Shown here: positions 1 through 24,518 of the stretch, in pieces
How the letters are laid out: each line of letters begins with the position of its first letter
How positions within the stretch are numbered: the stretch's first letter is position 1
Notes under the pieces: model-generated
Told to the model about the DNA's origin: nothing
The model's database searches: none
What the model saw: only the letters and a program-made list of their open reading frames with translations
Origin: Perca fluviatilis
Lineage: Eukaryota; Chordata; Actinopteri; Perciformes; Percidae
NCBI RefSeq assembly: GCF_010015445.1
Contig: NC_053115.1
Location: 17,345,005 to 17,409,004, forward strand
Direction of reading: 5' to 3'
DNA length: 64,000 nucleotides
Translations under genes and position numbers: made by a program

Positions 1-2844
1 CTTTGTTGCAAAGATCATTTTACTCTTTTTCATTTAGTTTTAATTTGAACCAAGTATAAACATTTGAGTCAATTTTACGCAGAATGTGCTGCTTTAAATA
101 TAGTTCATCTACACTACTTAACTCAGTTATATTTGCACCTCAGGTAGCTTGATGGTAGGGCTGCTCTCTCTTAGTCGATTAGTCGACTAATCGGTCGTTT
201 TGGTCTTAGTCAACTTAGATTTCTTTAGTCAATTAGTCATGTTTTATGCTTTTTTTCATGCTGAATGACTTATTTCCAAGAAACGTACGAGCACATCTCT
301 GGTAAACACAATATTTAAAGTGGTGCTTTTGCATGACTCTTTGCGGAGAAACTCAGATTTATAGATCTGTCGATTAAATCAACTAATCGATTAGTCGATA
401 CAATTGAATGAGTGTTAGTCGACTAAGAATTTCTTTAATCGAGCACAGCCCTACTTGATGGTAAGCAATTATCTTTATGGTGTATTTGATGTTAGTGTGG
501 GGTTGATCTTTTAGATACGGACTATACATAACTGCTCAAAAAAACTAAAGGGGGGATCCTGTAAATTAACTCCTGAAGAGTTCAGCACACTGAAAGGCTG
601 TACAGAGAATTATTTTTAAGTGAAACTTGCCAGTTAGACTAGACATTCATACCACTAACAGACCATCAATATTTTGACCTTATTTTGCTTTTCCGTACTC
701 TTTAGATTACCCAGGTTATTAAAATGTCTGTGGGTCACTGCAATAACAGTATCAAGCTTATGTTATATGTTGAAGATGTTGATATAGTATTTCAATGAGT
801 ATTAGGGGTTAACAGATTACATACATACTTTTATTGATGCAAAGTAATTACAAAATGAGTCATTTAAATACTTTAAAATATAGTTACTTGTGGGATTTTG
901 GGATGATAATCTTAGTGAAAGTAAATAATTGTACATCATACTTTAACATTTTTTTAAACCAAAGTGAGGTCCAATTGTATCTTAAAAGTAATTACTGTAC
1001 GTCAAGGAGTTGGGGCAATACAGTGGATTAGCCTAGATTCCTGAATTCAACTGTAAGAAATTCATCATAATCTGTGGATTATTTAAATGTTACCTTCCCA
1101 AAACTACTGCATAGGTCACACTTTCAACTTGAAGCAAAGTGGCGCTACATTTGAATCGTTGCATCCATTTCAGTTTAAAGAGGAGTGCTCAGAACGATGT
1201 TAATCAAAGTCCAACAACATACAAAAGAGCCCATCAAAAATCGTCCATCATAAGGGGCCTCTTAAACGGCAGCATAAAGAGAAAGATAATGGGAAGACTT
1301 GGGAGGTCCCTGGAGGGAGAAGGCTTTGAAAATTGGGGTCAGCAGAATCTATTGGAGGAGCTCATCTGCCTACCCCATCTCCTTCTCCAACAGCCCGTCT
1401 AAAGGCTTTCCTGCTCTGTTACAGTAAGACTGTACTTTCCAACATGTTCCCAGTTTACACAACTGCAACTTAACCCTCCACCCCTTCCCCCTCTGTCCTC
1501 CTGCCTCCCTCCATTGCCCTCTGTCTCCTGCAGGGGTGCTGACACATAAACCCCAGCAGGTGCGGGGCGAGCTGGGGAGACACAGCCTCTAATTGGTCCT
1601 TGGTGGAGTCACAGCTGTTGCCCCCAACCACGGCCTGGTATGAGCTGTAGCGCCTGCCCCTGAATCGACAGCTCACTATTGTTCTCCAGAGAGCCAAAGC
1701 TCAGCTCCAATCCATTATAACCACAACCCACTCAAACCATACAGTATGTGCTATTCAGTGTCAACTCATCAACAAATTCAAAATCACTTCCACGGTCTCA
1801 TTCAGTCAAATTAAAGAAATCCCAAGCTTTCTTCCACCATTAATCCTCACTGTTCTTGTTAAGTATCTGATTTCATCTTAAACTAATCTCTTAATAATGT
1901 TCCCTGGTTCTTCTTCCCTCTCTCTCAGGTTGTACCAAGGTCAAAGAGAAGGCAGAATTACAGCTGATCACACAGCATCAAATAAGCTTCAACAGAGGGT
2001 AACAACAACCCCGTATTGTTGGATCTAAACCCTTCTCACACTTATAGTGTAAGTCCAAAACAGTAGACCAAACGATGATTTGAATCTCAACCAACTCTTG
2101 TCGTCTTTAAGTACAAAATCAAGCCAGCATCCTCAGCCTTAAACACTCTTAAGCTGGGAATGCTGACTGCCTTTTTGTCAGTTTAGAACAAGGAAAAAAA
2201 AACAATATGACACAGAACATCAAATCTTAATTCAGACTTCAAACAAGCTATAGAAATAGACCATAATTAAATGAGGTATTTCGTTGTTCGTGGGAGAATG
2301 GGTACGATGGGCAATTATGGGGCATGATTAGTCTATCCACTGGTGTGGATCCTACAGACATGCTCAGACAAACAGCTATTTAAATCTCCACAATAGACGG
2401 CGCTAAATCAGGCTTGTGTAAACGAGAAAGCTTCCTCAGTGAGGGGTCCAAAAAATGTCAGAAGCTCCCCCTACATTAAGCAAAGGAAGCAATTTAACTC
2501 ACAGACTTGAAATGCTTAAATACATCTTTGTGACTTGGCACTAAAAGTGATTTTTGTCAGAGGGGGAATAAGTGGAATGGCTTACAAATATCCTGCAGTG
2601 AATATTAATCCTCCTTCATGAATATTTCTATTATAGGAAAATCACTGAGGAACACTGAAGCCAAGAAAGACATACTTAAGTCATCATCACTTCCATTATC
2701 CTGGTGAAGTAAAGCGAAAATGTAAATGAAGAGACAGGACATGTTAATGGAAATAGGGTAGGACTACACCTTCTCCTCTCATTGCACTGTGTGTCACTCA
2801 CTGGGTGGAGTCTGCAATTACAAAGAGGTATCTAACAGTCTCAC
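1..2844 (-). other. celsr1: Part of celsr1 intron 1
   Basis: Non-coding sequence following the donor site of the large celsr exon, which is read on the minus strand. I find no further CELSR exon here: the expected second exon, with the end of cadherin repeat 9 and the start of the EGF/laminin-G region, is absent. It holds one hAT-type MITE near its left edge and a GC-richer stretch at about 1480-1700. The remainder is AT-rich unique-looking sequence. Confidence 0.7.
148..461. mobile_element. Non-autonomous hAT-type MITE, copy 1
   Basis: A 298-bp element (156-453) begins TAGGGCTG and ends CAGCCCTA. It is flanked by a perfect 8-bp target-site duplication, CTTGATGG, at 148-155 and 454-461. The interior is rich in TCGATTAGTCGA-like motifs that make partial inverted repeats. 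An 8-bp duplication with short termini is typical of hAT transposons. There is no coding capacity. Two longer elements at 19878 and 20868 share the TAGGGC termini. Confidence 0.85.
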
Positions 2845-5800
2845 CTGACACTGAGATCCTCATGGAGGCCTCCAGGGGCCGGTTGTTATCCAGGGCCTGG
2901 CTCAGCTGGATCTCTCCTGTGCTTTGGTTCAGGAGGACTAAGTTCAGCTCATTTCCCACTTCGAAGCTGTAGTGGAGCTGATCCGAGATGTCGGGGTCGT
3001 GTGCGGGGATGCGTCCGATCACTCCAGTGGGGAAGCTGCTTGATTTGTCCGTCACATAGTTGTTGAAGATGATCTGGAAGTTTTTGAGCATAGGCACGTT
3101 GTCGTTCTTGTCAACAAGTTTGATGTGGATTGTGGCGCGGCTGACCAGAGGGGCGGAGGTGGCCTGGACCACAATAACATACTCAGATCTTGTCTCGTAG
3201 TCCAGGTCTATTAATGCAGTCAGTTCTCCAGAGAAGATGTCCAGCTGGAACACCTCTGGGATGTTTCCCTCCACTATCTGGTACATTATCTGTGCATTAC
3301 TGCCTTCATCTGGATCTGTGGCTAATATGTGTGCAACCACAAGGCCTATGGGGCTGTTCTCCTCCACCATGATGTCAAACTCATCTTTCTCGAACACAGG
3401 GGGGTTGTCATTAACATCTAGGATTGTTACTTGGATGTTTACTGGGGTTTTCAGAGCAGGAACGCCTTTATCTACAGCGAAAGCCTGCAGGCTGTAAACG
3501 GGAACATTTTCTCTGTCTAATCTGCGCAGTGTGCGAACAATGCCAGAGGTGGATTCAATTATGAAATCTCCATCGCCGTCCTCCCCGCCCTGGAAGGTGT
3601 AGAAGACGCGGCCGTTTAGTCCAGAGTCTCTATCAGTGGCAGAAACCTGGACCACGCTGGTGAACACCGGCACATCCTCCATGACCGTGCCGACATAGTG
3701 GTCTCTGAGGAAGCGGGGGGAGTTGTCGTTGACGTCATTCACCAGTATCTCCAGGTAGGTGGTATCAGACTTCTGTGGGATGCCGTTATCCCGAGCAGTG
3801 ATGGCTAGCGTATAGGAAACCTGGTCCTCATAGTCCAGCTCCATCTGTGTGGTGACAGCTCCTGTGTCGGGGTCGATGTCAAACTGAGGGATGCTGTCGT
3901 CCATAAAGTAGGTGATGCGTGCATTCTCACCGGTATCTTCGTCTGTGGCACTTATTACCACAACAGTGGTGCTGACAGGCCTGTCCTCGTTGATGTTGAC
4001 GGTGTAATGTGAGCTCTGAAACACGGGCCGGTGCGTGTTGGCGTCAGTGACGTTAACAAACACTTTAGCGGTGTCAAGGCGTGTCCCATCACTTGCAGTG
4101 ACAGTGAGGGCGTACTGGCGTTCTAGTTTGTAGTCTAAAGGCAGCGCCAGAGTAATGAGCCCCCCTCCGCTCTGACTCGTGATGGAGAATCTGTTACGGG
4201 TGTTTCCGCTGGATATCTGATAGGTCACCACACTGTTGATGTCCTGGTCCACAGCTGAGACGGTCACAACGCTGGTCCCCACGGCCGCATCCTCATTCAG
4301 TCGCATGTAATACGCCTTCTGAGTGAACTCTGGGTTGTTGTCGTTGACGTCTAGAATTGTCATGCTGATGCTGGCTGAGGAGGACATGACAGGGTAGCCG
4401 TGATCTCTGGCCTCCACTCCAAAGTTGTAAAAATCAACACTTTCCCTGTCCAGCTCGGCTGCCACTACAATCCATCCCGTGCTGTTGTTGATGCTGAAGG
4501 GGAAGTTTGGAGTGGTTTCAGTGAGGAGATACTCCAGCCTGGAGTTGTCGCCAGAGTCTGCGTCCACGGCTTGGATGTGAATGATGGAGTAGCCCAACGG
4601 CACGTTCTCCAGCACGGTGGCCTGGAACGGGGTGCTGACAAAAATGGGAGCGTTGTCGTTAACATCCAGCACCTGCACCGTAACCAGGCCACTGATGTTG
4701 GAGAGCGGAGGGCGTCCTCCATCCTGAGCTCGGATTCTTATAGTGTATTCTTTGTTCGCCTCGTAATCCAGGTGGCTCACCAGGTCCATTTTACCTGTCT
4801 GAGCATCAATATAAAACTGCCCCCTGGTGTTCCCACTCATGATGCTGAAGTGAACGACGGCATTGCTCCCTCTGTCCTGATCGGTGGCGGTGACCTGCAG
4901 GATCTCTTTGTTAGGGGCCATGTCCTCTGGCACCTGGACCACATAGCGTTTCTCACTGAACTGGGGAGCATTATCATTGTCATCCTCAACCACAATGTGA
5001 ACAGTAGCTGTGGCGCTGCGGGGCCCGGGGTCCCGACCTTGGTCATTTGCCTCGACTAACAGCATATAGGCTTCCACCTGCTCTCTGTCTACGAGACCTT
5101 TGGTGCGGATTACACCAGACCTCGAATCAATCTCAAACACATCGTTGGACCCGTTACTGTTGATGATGCGGTACAGGATGTTACCATTAACAGGTGCGTC
5201 CCCATCTGTGGCCCTCACGGTTAACACCTCATAGCCTATTTCTAGATTCTCCCTGATGCTTTCCTTATAGTCCTGCTGCTCAAACACAGGGTCATGATCA
5301 TTACTGTCACTCACTGTGATGGTGGGTGGCCATGGCTGTACGTCGGGGCGCGCCATGGTCGACTGCGGTCACACGGAACACATGGGTGTCTTTTGTCTCC
5401 CGGTCCAGCACCTCTACTGTGGACACGGCACCGTTGGCCGGATCCACAGCAAAGAGATTGTTGGAGCGGCTATCAAAAAGTGCTTCTATAAAATACTCCA
5501 GCCTGCCTGCCTCCCCCTCATCCACATCCACTGCTTTCAAAACAACAACCGGCGTCCCAGCTGGCTTATTCTCTGCCACAGACACTTGGTACATTGGAGG
5601 TTGAAACTGGGGGCTGCTGTTGATGCTTCTCCTCCTCCTGCTCACAATCCCTGAATCAGACTGAGCTGCCTTTTCTAACAGCTTCCCTAGGTGGCCCTGC
5701 CTAAAGGGGCCCTGCCCCACACGCCAGTGGATGGAGATAGGGTTGACTTCAGCATTCAGTCCATTTCCTGTGAGTACATCACAGAGCAGGTCTAGCTCCA

Positions 5801-6383
5801 GGAGTGTGTCCTTCCTCCAGCACAGCGTCTCAGACACAAACAAGTCCCCCTCAGAGAAGTAAAAGTCCCGACTGTTGGTGACTTTGCAGCGGATCGGGGC
5901 TCCAGGTAGCAGCCCCCCCACTGCAAATAAAGCAGAGCCTGCTTGGTGGCACTCTGAGCGGTGGTGGCTGTGGGTACTAAACAAACTGAGGACCTCCACG
6001 TCCCACTGAGGTTTTCTTATACGCTTGTTTGAACAGTTCCTACCGTGAACATGCACGTCATACTGGCTGGTGAGGAGGTGGTTGTAGCCGGAGTCCGTGC
6101 AGTCCGCCACAGTGAACACGGTGAAGGGGTTGGAGCGCAGCATGGGGCACTTTATCGAGTCCGAAACAAACACAATGCCAGCCGCCGCGTCAGTCTCCAG
6201 AAACCGCTCTGTGAATTTGGGAGCGAGCACCTCATCCAAAGTACACCGTGCGCCCCGCTCCACGCCGGCCACCACCGTCCTTGGCCCCGCATCCTCACTG
6301 ATGTGAACGGTGTAACAATGCACCAGCGAAACCAGTTCACACCACCAGAAAATCAACAACAAATCCCATTTAACGAAGTGCAT
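2845..6383 (-). CDS. celsr1: CELSR/Flamingo seven-pass cadherin, first coding exon (frameshifted; partial gene)
   Basis: CELSR proteins are adhesion GPCRs of the planar cell polarity pathway that bind each other between neighbouring cells. This exon encodes about 1,180 residues from a Met at 6383. A hydrophobic signal peptide (about residues 1-23) and a Cys-containing N-terminal region come first. A furin-like RRRR site follows at about 249-252. Eight complete cadherin repeats, with DxND-type calcium-binding boundaries, and most of a ninth complete the exon. The donor GTGAGA follows at 2844, in phase 1. The frame breaks at 5324-5326, where a GGG on the plus strand should be GG. Removing one base joins both frames mid-repeat and gives 3,538 bp, the right phase for the donor. 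Motifs in repeats 5-7 fit CELSR1 better than CELSR2 from memory, but the paralogue (celsr1a, 1b or other) is not certain. EGF, laminin-G, GAIN and 7TM exons lie outside the window. Confidence 0.9.
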
Positions 6384-6699
6384 CGCTCCTTAGTTTGTGT
6401 TCAGCCGGGGCTCCGAGTGGGAATATCTGCAGCTCCTTATTCCTTTAAACTTTCCGCCTGTGAGTTGCCCTTTGTTGCAGAAGAGCCATGCTCTCAGCGG
6501 TCGCACTTCTCTCCGGTCACTCAGACTGATTTTAAGAGGTAAACCTGCAGTAACCTTGGCCGGAGCTACTCACACACTCACTCACTCACACACGGCAACG
6601 ACAACAGCAGCAGCACCTCCGCTCCGTCCGCGCAACTCTGCTTGAATGGTGAAAATGGCTCTAGCTCCCCTTGCGCCTCGAGGCTCCTCATTATCATAA

Positions 6700-6818
<119 letters not shown>

Positions 6819-8259
6819 GCTCTATTCTCTGGGTCTAAGGACTTGACAAAAACCCTTCCACTGGAGATAAATAACTTAAAAGATTCATTCATTAACAGAA
6901 AACAACAGAAACTAGACTTCCATTAGAAAACCTGTAGGCCTAGTTTACTTGAGAACATTGTAGGTCTATCTAATTATCTTGGGGATTGTTTTTTTTTTGC
7001 CATGTTTGAATGCTTCAGCTTACAGGCAGTGTTATATTTACATTAGTTTGGTTTCATTTAGGTTTTTGATAGTCTAAGAGTACCTCACTTCAAATGGAGT
7101 TCTTGTGGCACATAACCACCCCAAACCACATATAGGCTTCACCTTTATTCACCACTCACCGCCGCAAAAAGGTTTACTCATTAACTGGCAGACATTCCTC
7201 AAATTTTAGGTGTTGAAGTTGTTCTTTCACTGGAGGCCCGTTGATCAGTAATCTATCAAAAGATGACAAAGCAAATTTAGGCTAAAATCAAACCAATTTA
7301 ATTCATTTGTTGTTGATGTGTTCGGTTTTCCCGTAGGTTTTTATTTATTCATGGCTTTGTCCATTTCATCCAGATCCTGATTAAAAAATGGATAATAAAA
7401 ATAAAAGTATAATCTAAATAGAAATGTACACTGGTGGACCACAAAAGTTATTTTAGCCATGACACTTTAGGGGGGCTCTCTCTCTCTCAGGATCTTTTCA
7501 TTTATGAGAAAAGTACCAAATTACAACTATTAGGCTATACAACATATACGCAATATACACAATAAAACATATGTATTTGGACTGAGTACAGACCAGTGAA
7601 ATCTTTGATAAAAACTGTAAAACTTGGAGCTCAGCTGATGTCCTGAACGTCACTGACACCTAGTGGACAACAGCAGTCACACAGTTTGAGAAGAGGTTTC
7701 TAAGGTCATTATTAGTGCTGCTCATTGCCTCACTACAATAGTTCCATGATGACATTTGCGTTTAAAGAAATGCAAATGCATGTTGTGTTGCATGAATGAA
7801 CGAGGCTCTTCTTCACCTCTATTAAAAATAAATCGAGGCTATATTAGAGGGTCCTCTCACACTACTGGTCTTATTATGAAAAACAAACTGACAAAACTAT
7901 TTAAACACAAGGTCCTATAACTAACTGTTCTGGGGGCTGTCAGATAATATTCACTAGCAGATGGATTTTGCCTAATAATTATAATAATAATAATTGGATT
8001 TCTATAGCGCCTTTCAGGGGACCCAATGACGCTTTACATGGAGGCAAAACCGGTAACACACAAACAGAACGAACAAAACAAAATAAATAAATGGATTTAG
8101 TGGTGGCAAAGTTGTCAAGGATAGATGTTGACTTTTTCATTTTTTATGACCACTTTAAGGACTTCATGATCATCTTGGATTAACTGAACTGACTGAATTG
8201 AGGTTCATTTTTTACCTCGAAAACATCTTTCAAAGAGGAAGAAAAATTAGCTGTCTGAC

Positions 8260-8412
8260 ATATATATATATAAATAATATTTCATAACATATATTTTATT
8301 ATAAAATGATATATAATTTTATAATAAAATATGTTATGAAATTATATTATTCAATTAATTAATTATATATATATATATATATATCATTTTATAATAAAAT
8401 ATATGTTAAATA
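8260..8412. repeat. AT-rich palindromic block
   Basis: Almost only A and T. TTTATTATAAAATGATATA-like and reverse-complement TTTATAATAAAATATGTT-like segments alternate, so the strand can fold on itself several times. A (TA)n run lies at about 8365-8384. It is probably a degenerate AT microsatellite or MITE remnant. Confidence 0.7.
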
Positions 8413-8426
8413 AATTATAGTGGCAT

Positions 8427-8490
8427 GGGCGCCTGGGTAGCTCACTTGGTAGAGCGTGCGCCCAGATACAGAGGCTCAGTCCTCGACCCA
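8427..8490 (+). mobile_element. tRNA-derived SINE head, truncated
   Basis: Starts GGCGCCTGGGTAGCTC, followed by GGTAGAGCG, an RNA polymerase III A-box-like region. A weak B-box-like segment (CAGTCCTCGACCC) follows. The same head appears in a longer copy at 30096. The sequence then passes into another dispersed repeat, so this is a truncated SINE and not a functional tRNA gene. Confidence 0.65.
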
Positions 8491-8494
8491 AAGT

Positions 8495-8838
8495 AAAAGT
8501 ACAAAAGTATTACCATTAAAATAGTCAAAAGTAAAAGTACCTTGCAGAATGGTAAATTTCAAATTAATCTACATTATTGGATTATAATATTAATGCATAA
8601 GTGTGTACTTTAACTTTGCAGCTGGTAAAGGTGAGGCACATTTGAATGATAGATCATTACTACTGCTGTGCGGTTTAGCTTGAGCCATTATGCCTGCTGA
8701 ACATTGTTAGCATTGTCGTTGTGAGCATATTGCCATGCTAGTATTAGCATTTACCTCGTTACAGCCATTATAAAAGAGGTTACAGCCTCAAAGAGTAGCC
8801 AAGCATGATTGTAGACTTTCGTTTAAACTCCATCAGTC
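8495..8838. repeat. Dispersed teleost repeat remnants
   Basis: Positions 8495-8640 are rich in AGTAAAAGTAC-type motifs and include GCAGCTGGTAAAGGTG. This is a common teleost dispersed repeat, with a longer relative at about 33818-34360. Positions 8641-8838 contain GCTAACATT/GTTAGCATTG-type motifs, as in another widespread teleost repeat seen at 55195-55720. Assignment rests on motif recognition, not on a database search. Confidence 0.55.
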
Positions 8839-9586
8839 TGAAAAATACATGACGCTGAAGTTAGCTTCCGAGTCGCAGCTTCCGATTCGGCGGTTAAGGG
8901 GAAATTTAAGGGGAACTTAAAGCTGAATTTCAGCAGGGAAAGTCCTCCGTTTTTTGAACCGCTTACTGTACTGAAAGCGCGTTAGTTATTGAGGTAAATT
9001 ATATGTCTAAAACACACTTTTAGATTTGTGAAAGCTTTATTTTCTTTATGAGAACGCTATAAAGTGAGATTTCAGTTTTTTTTTCAAATGTAGACCACAT
9101 ATTAGACCAGGTCCAGATCCAAAACCACTGTACATTGACTTGTCAAATCTGGACTAAATTATCCCAGAGAGGCTAAAGATTCTTCAAAACACAATTTCAG
9201 ATTTGTGAGTCCAGATCCAAAACCACAATTTATAATTTAGTCCAGATTTGACAAGTCTAGGTATAGTGGTTTTGGATCTGGACCTGGTCTAATGTGGTCT
9301 ACATTTGAAAAAAACTGTGAAATCTCCCTTTATTGCGTTCTCATAATTACAATAAAGCTTTCACAAATCTAAAAGTGTGTTTTAGACATGATTAATAATA
9401 ATTTACCTTAATAAATAACATGCTTTCAATACAGTAAGTAGTTAAAAAAAGGGAGGATCAGTCACTCAGCAATGTAAGTTCTGTTGCCCTGCTGAATCAG
9501 ACGCTGTGAACCGGAAGCTAACTTCAGCTTTAAGTTTCCCCTTATCCGCCGAATCGGAAGCCAACTTCAGCGTAGTGAAAAATACA
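8839..9586. mobile_element. 726-bp foldback DNA element with 11-bp target-site duplication
   Basis: The element (8850-9575) is nearly one long imperfect inverted repeat centred near 9212. ACGCTGAAGTTAGCTTCCGA at the left end matches the reverse complement of the right end with one mismatch. Inner arms also pair: the AGACCAGGTCCAGATCC segment near 9106, and the AAAGCTTTATT region near 9030 with its partner near 9350. TGAAAAATACA occurs at both edges (8839-8849 and 9576-9586) and looks like a target-site duplication. There is no coding potential. Confidence 0.85.
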
Positions 9587-9689
9587 GTATCGTGTATTAC
9601 ACATTTATAATAAACGTTAACGTTATAAAACATTTAAATGTACACATCTACACTAGTAGAATACATTTTAGATAGCTTATTAATGTACG

Positions 9690-9970
9690 GTATTATATTA
9701 CCTCTGCCAAGAAGGTTATGTTTTCGGCTCCTGTCTGTCAGCACGATTTTCATAAACTCAGTGGAAGTGAAAGTGGTGCAGCTCCTTGGTATGGGCCAAC
9801 ATCTTTATTATGTATATGTTGGACAAGGAAGAATATTCATAGGGCATTTGTGCTGCATTCACGTGGTGTCGGAATAATCTGAAATAAGGAGCTCCCGACT
9901 GGGAAAATTCCCTGCATTGACATGTCAGATAGGGCATGTCTTGGCGGATCCGAGTGCCCTTTTGCTACAT
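9690..9970 (+). repeat. Dispersed repeat remnant
   Basis: Contains a CTCTGCCAAGAAGGTTATGT motif typical of a dispersed teleost repeat, then a TGCTGCATTCACGTGGTGTC segment resembling a fish MITE end. A 79-codon open frame spans part of it but is repeat-derived and is not called as a gene. The exact family is not identified. Confidence 0.45.
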
Positions 9971-10173
9971 CATAGGGTTTTATAAGCAATGTATTAAATG
10001 ATCATATTCTGCTTACAAATGTATAATAAGGGGACTATAAGTAAAGTATTACCCACCTGACTACCGGTGTTTGCAATGGTAATGTAGTTCGTTATTTTGT
10101 CAACTATCCTTGCACAGTACCTCACCTCAATAACAAATGAAGAATAAAAGAATTAGAGCAGCTTTTTACTGTT

Positions 10174-10179
10174 TTTATT
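10174..10179 (-). terminator. capzb: Candidate capzb polyadenylation signal (AATAAA)
   Basis: TTTATT on the plus strand reads AATAAA on the minus strand, about 1 kb beyond the capzb beta2 stop codon. This is a plausible 3' UTR length. No transcript end was available, so this is a sequence-only candidate. Confidence 0.45.
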
Positions 10180-10377
10180 GTTGCTGGAGGCTCTAATACA
10201 ATATGAATCATAAGCTTTACAAAATAAAACAAAAATACAACAAAAAGATTCCCCTCCAAAATGGAAACAGGCAAAGGTTTCCACTGAGACACAAACTGAC
10301 CCCCAACAAAGACATAGTAGGTGAGGAGAGAGAAAAGTTGAATAAGCTGAACACAGGGGAGGCAAACTGTCATGTTA

Positions 10378-10383
<6 letters not shown>

Positions 10384-10443
<60 letters not shown>

Positions 10444-10454
10444 TGGTGGTGGGG
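10384..10454. repeat. TG microsatellite in presumed capzb 3' UTR
   Basis: (TG)n at 10384-10441 is followed by TGG repeats to about 10454. If the poly(A) signal at 10174 is used, this lies in the capzb 3' UTR and would be transcribed as (CA)n. Confidence 0.9.
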
Positions 10455-11204
10455 TTGACAACGTGGGTGATTATAACAGTCCATCCCCATGTTTGATAAG
10501 TCTACATTTCCACTCAGCCCCCACAGGCTGACATGCATGAGGACAGAGTGGAATAAAGAGTAAAAACCTAACACAAACCGAAGGCCGCCCTGCTGTTCAC
10601 ACCGTTTACCCAGAAGAATGACAGTTATATACCAACATTAATAATTTTATACAAATATATCAGGGGGGCGGGTGTCATAAACAAAAGTAGGGGCTTGAAA
10701 TAAATTTGATAAACATAATAATGACAGCCCCATCGAGCCTACATCACCTACAGCACAGTCTGTGCCCGTTTCCTCGACACAGAGGAAGAGCCGGGCCAAA
10801 ATCGCTCGTTTTAAACTGACCGAAGATACATCAGCTGTGAGAACATCAGGGATTATTACTACGATGACCCTCACACTGTAAGATTATCATTAACCGTGGT
10901 AATACTATCATTATATTCATTACATTGGAGAGAAGAGAGAAGATAGGGGTGAAGCGAGACAGAGGGAGCGTGAGTGAATGGCTTCATGGCAAATGAGATG
11001 CATGAAAACAAAACCAGACAAAAAAAAAAAAAAATGGAAAAGCTAAGCATTTTTCTCCTTTTTTTTGTTATTCCACAAATAAACAAGAGTGCAGCACTGA
11101 AACAGGTGTGGAGGGAGAGACGTAAAGAAACAGAAAAGATGGAGGAGATGAGGCAGAAAGAGTGAGAGAGACAGAAAAGAAAAAAAAAAAAAACAGTAAC
11201 AACT

Positions 11205-24518
<13,314 letters not shown>

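Noticed and set aside
2798..2844. C-terminal extension of the celsr exon to a stop at 2798
   Set aside because: Family comparison and a GTGAGA donor at 2844 show that this is intron read-through.
4400..5059. 219-codon plus-strand frame opposite celsr
   Set aside because: It is an antisense shadow of the conserved cadherin-repeat coding sequence; the minus-strand reading is unambiguous.
8427..8490. tRNA gene
   Set aside because: Has an A-box-like head but a poor B box and no cloverleaf that I can complete; the same head recurs in a longer SINE at 30096.
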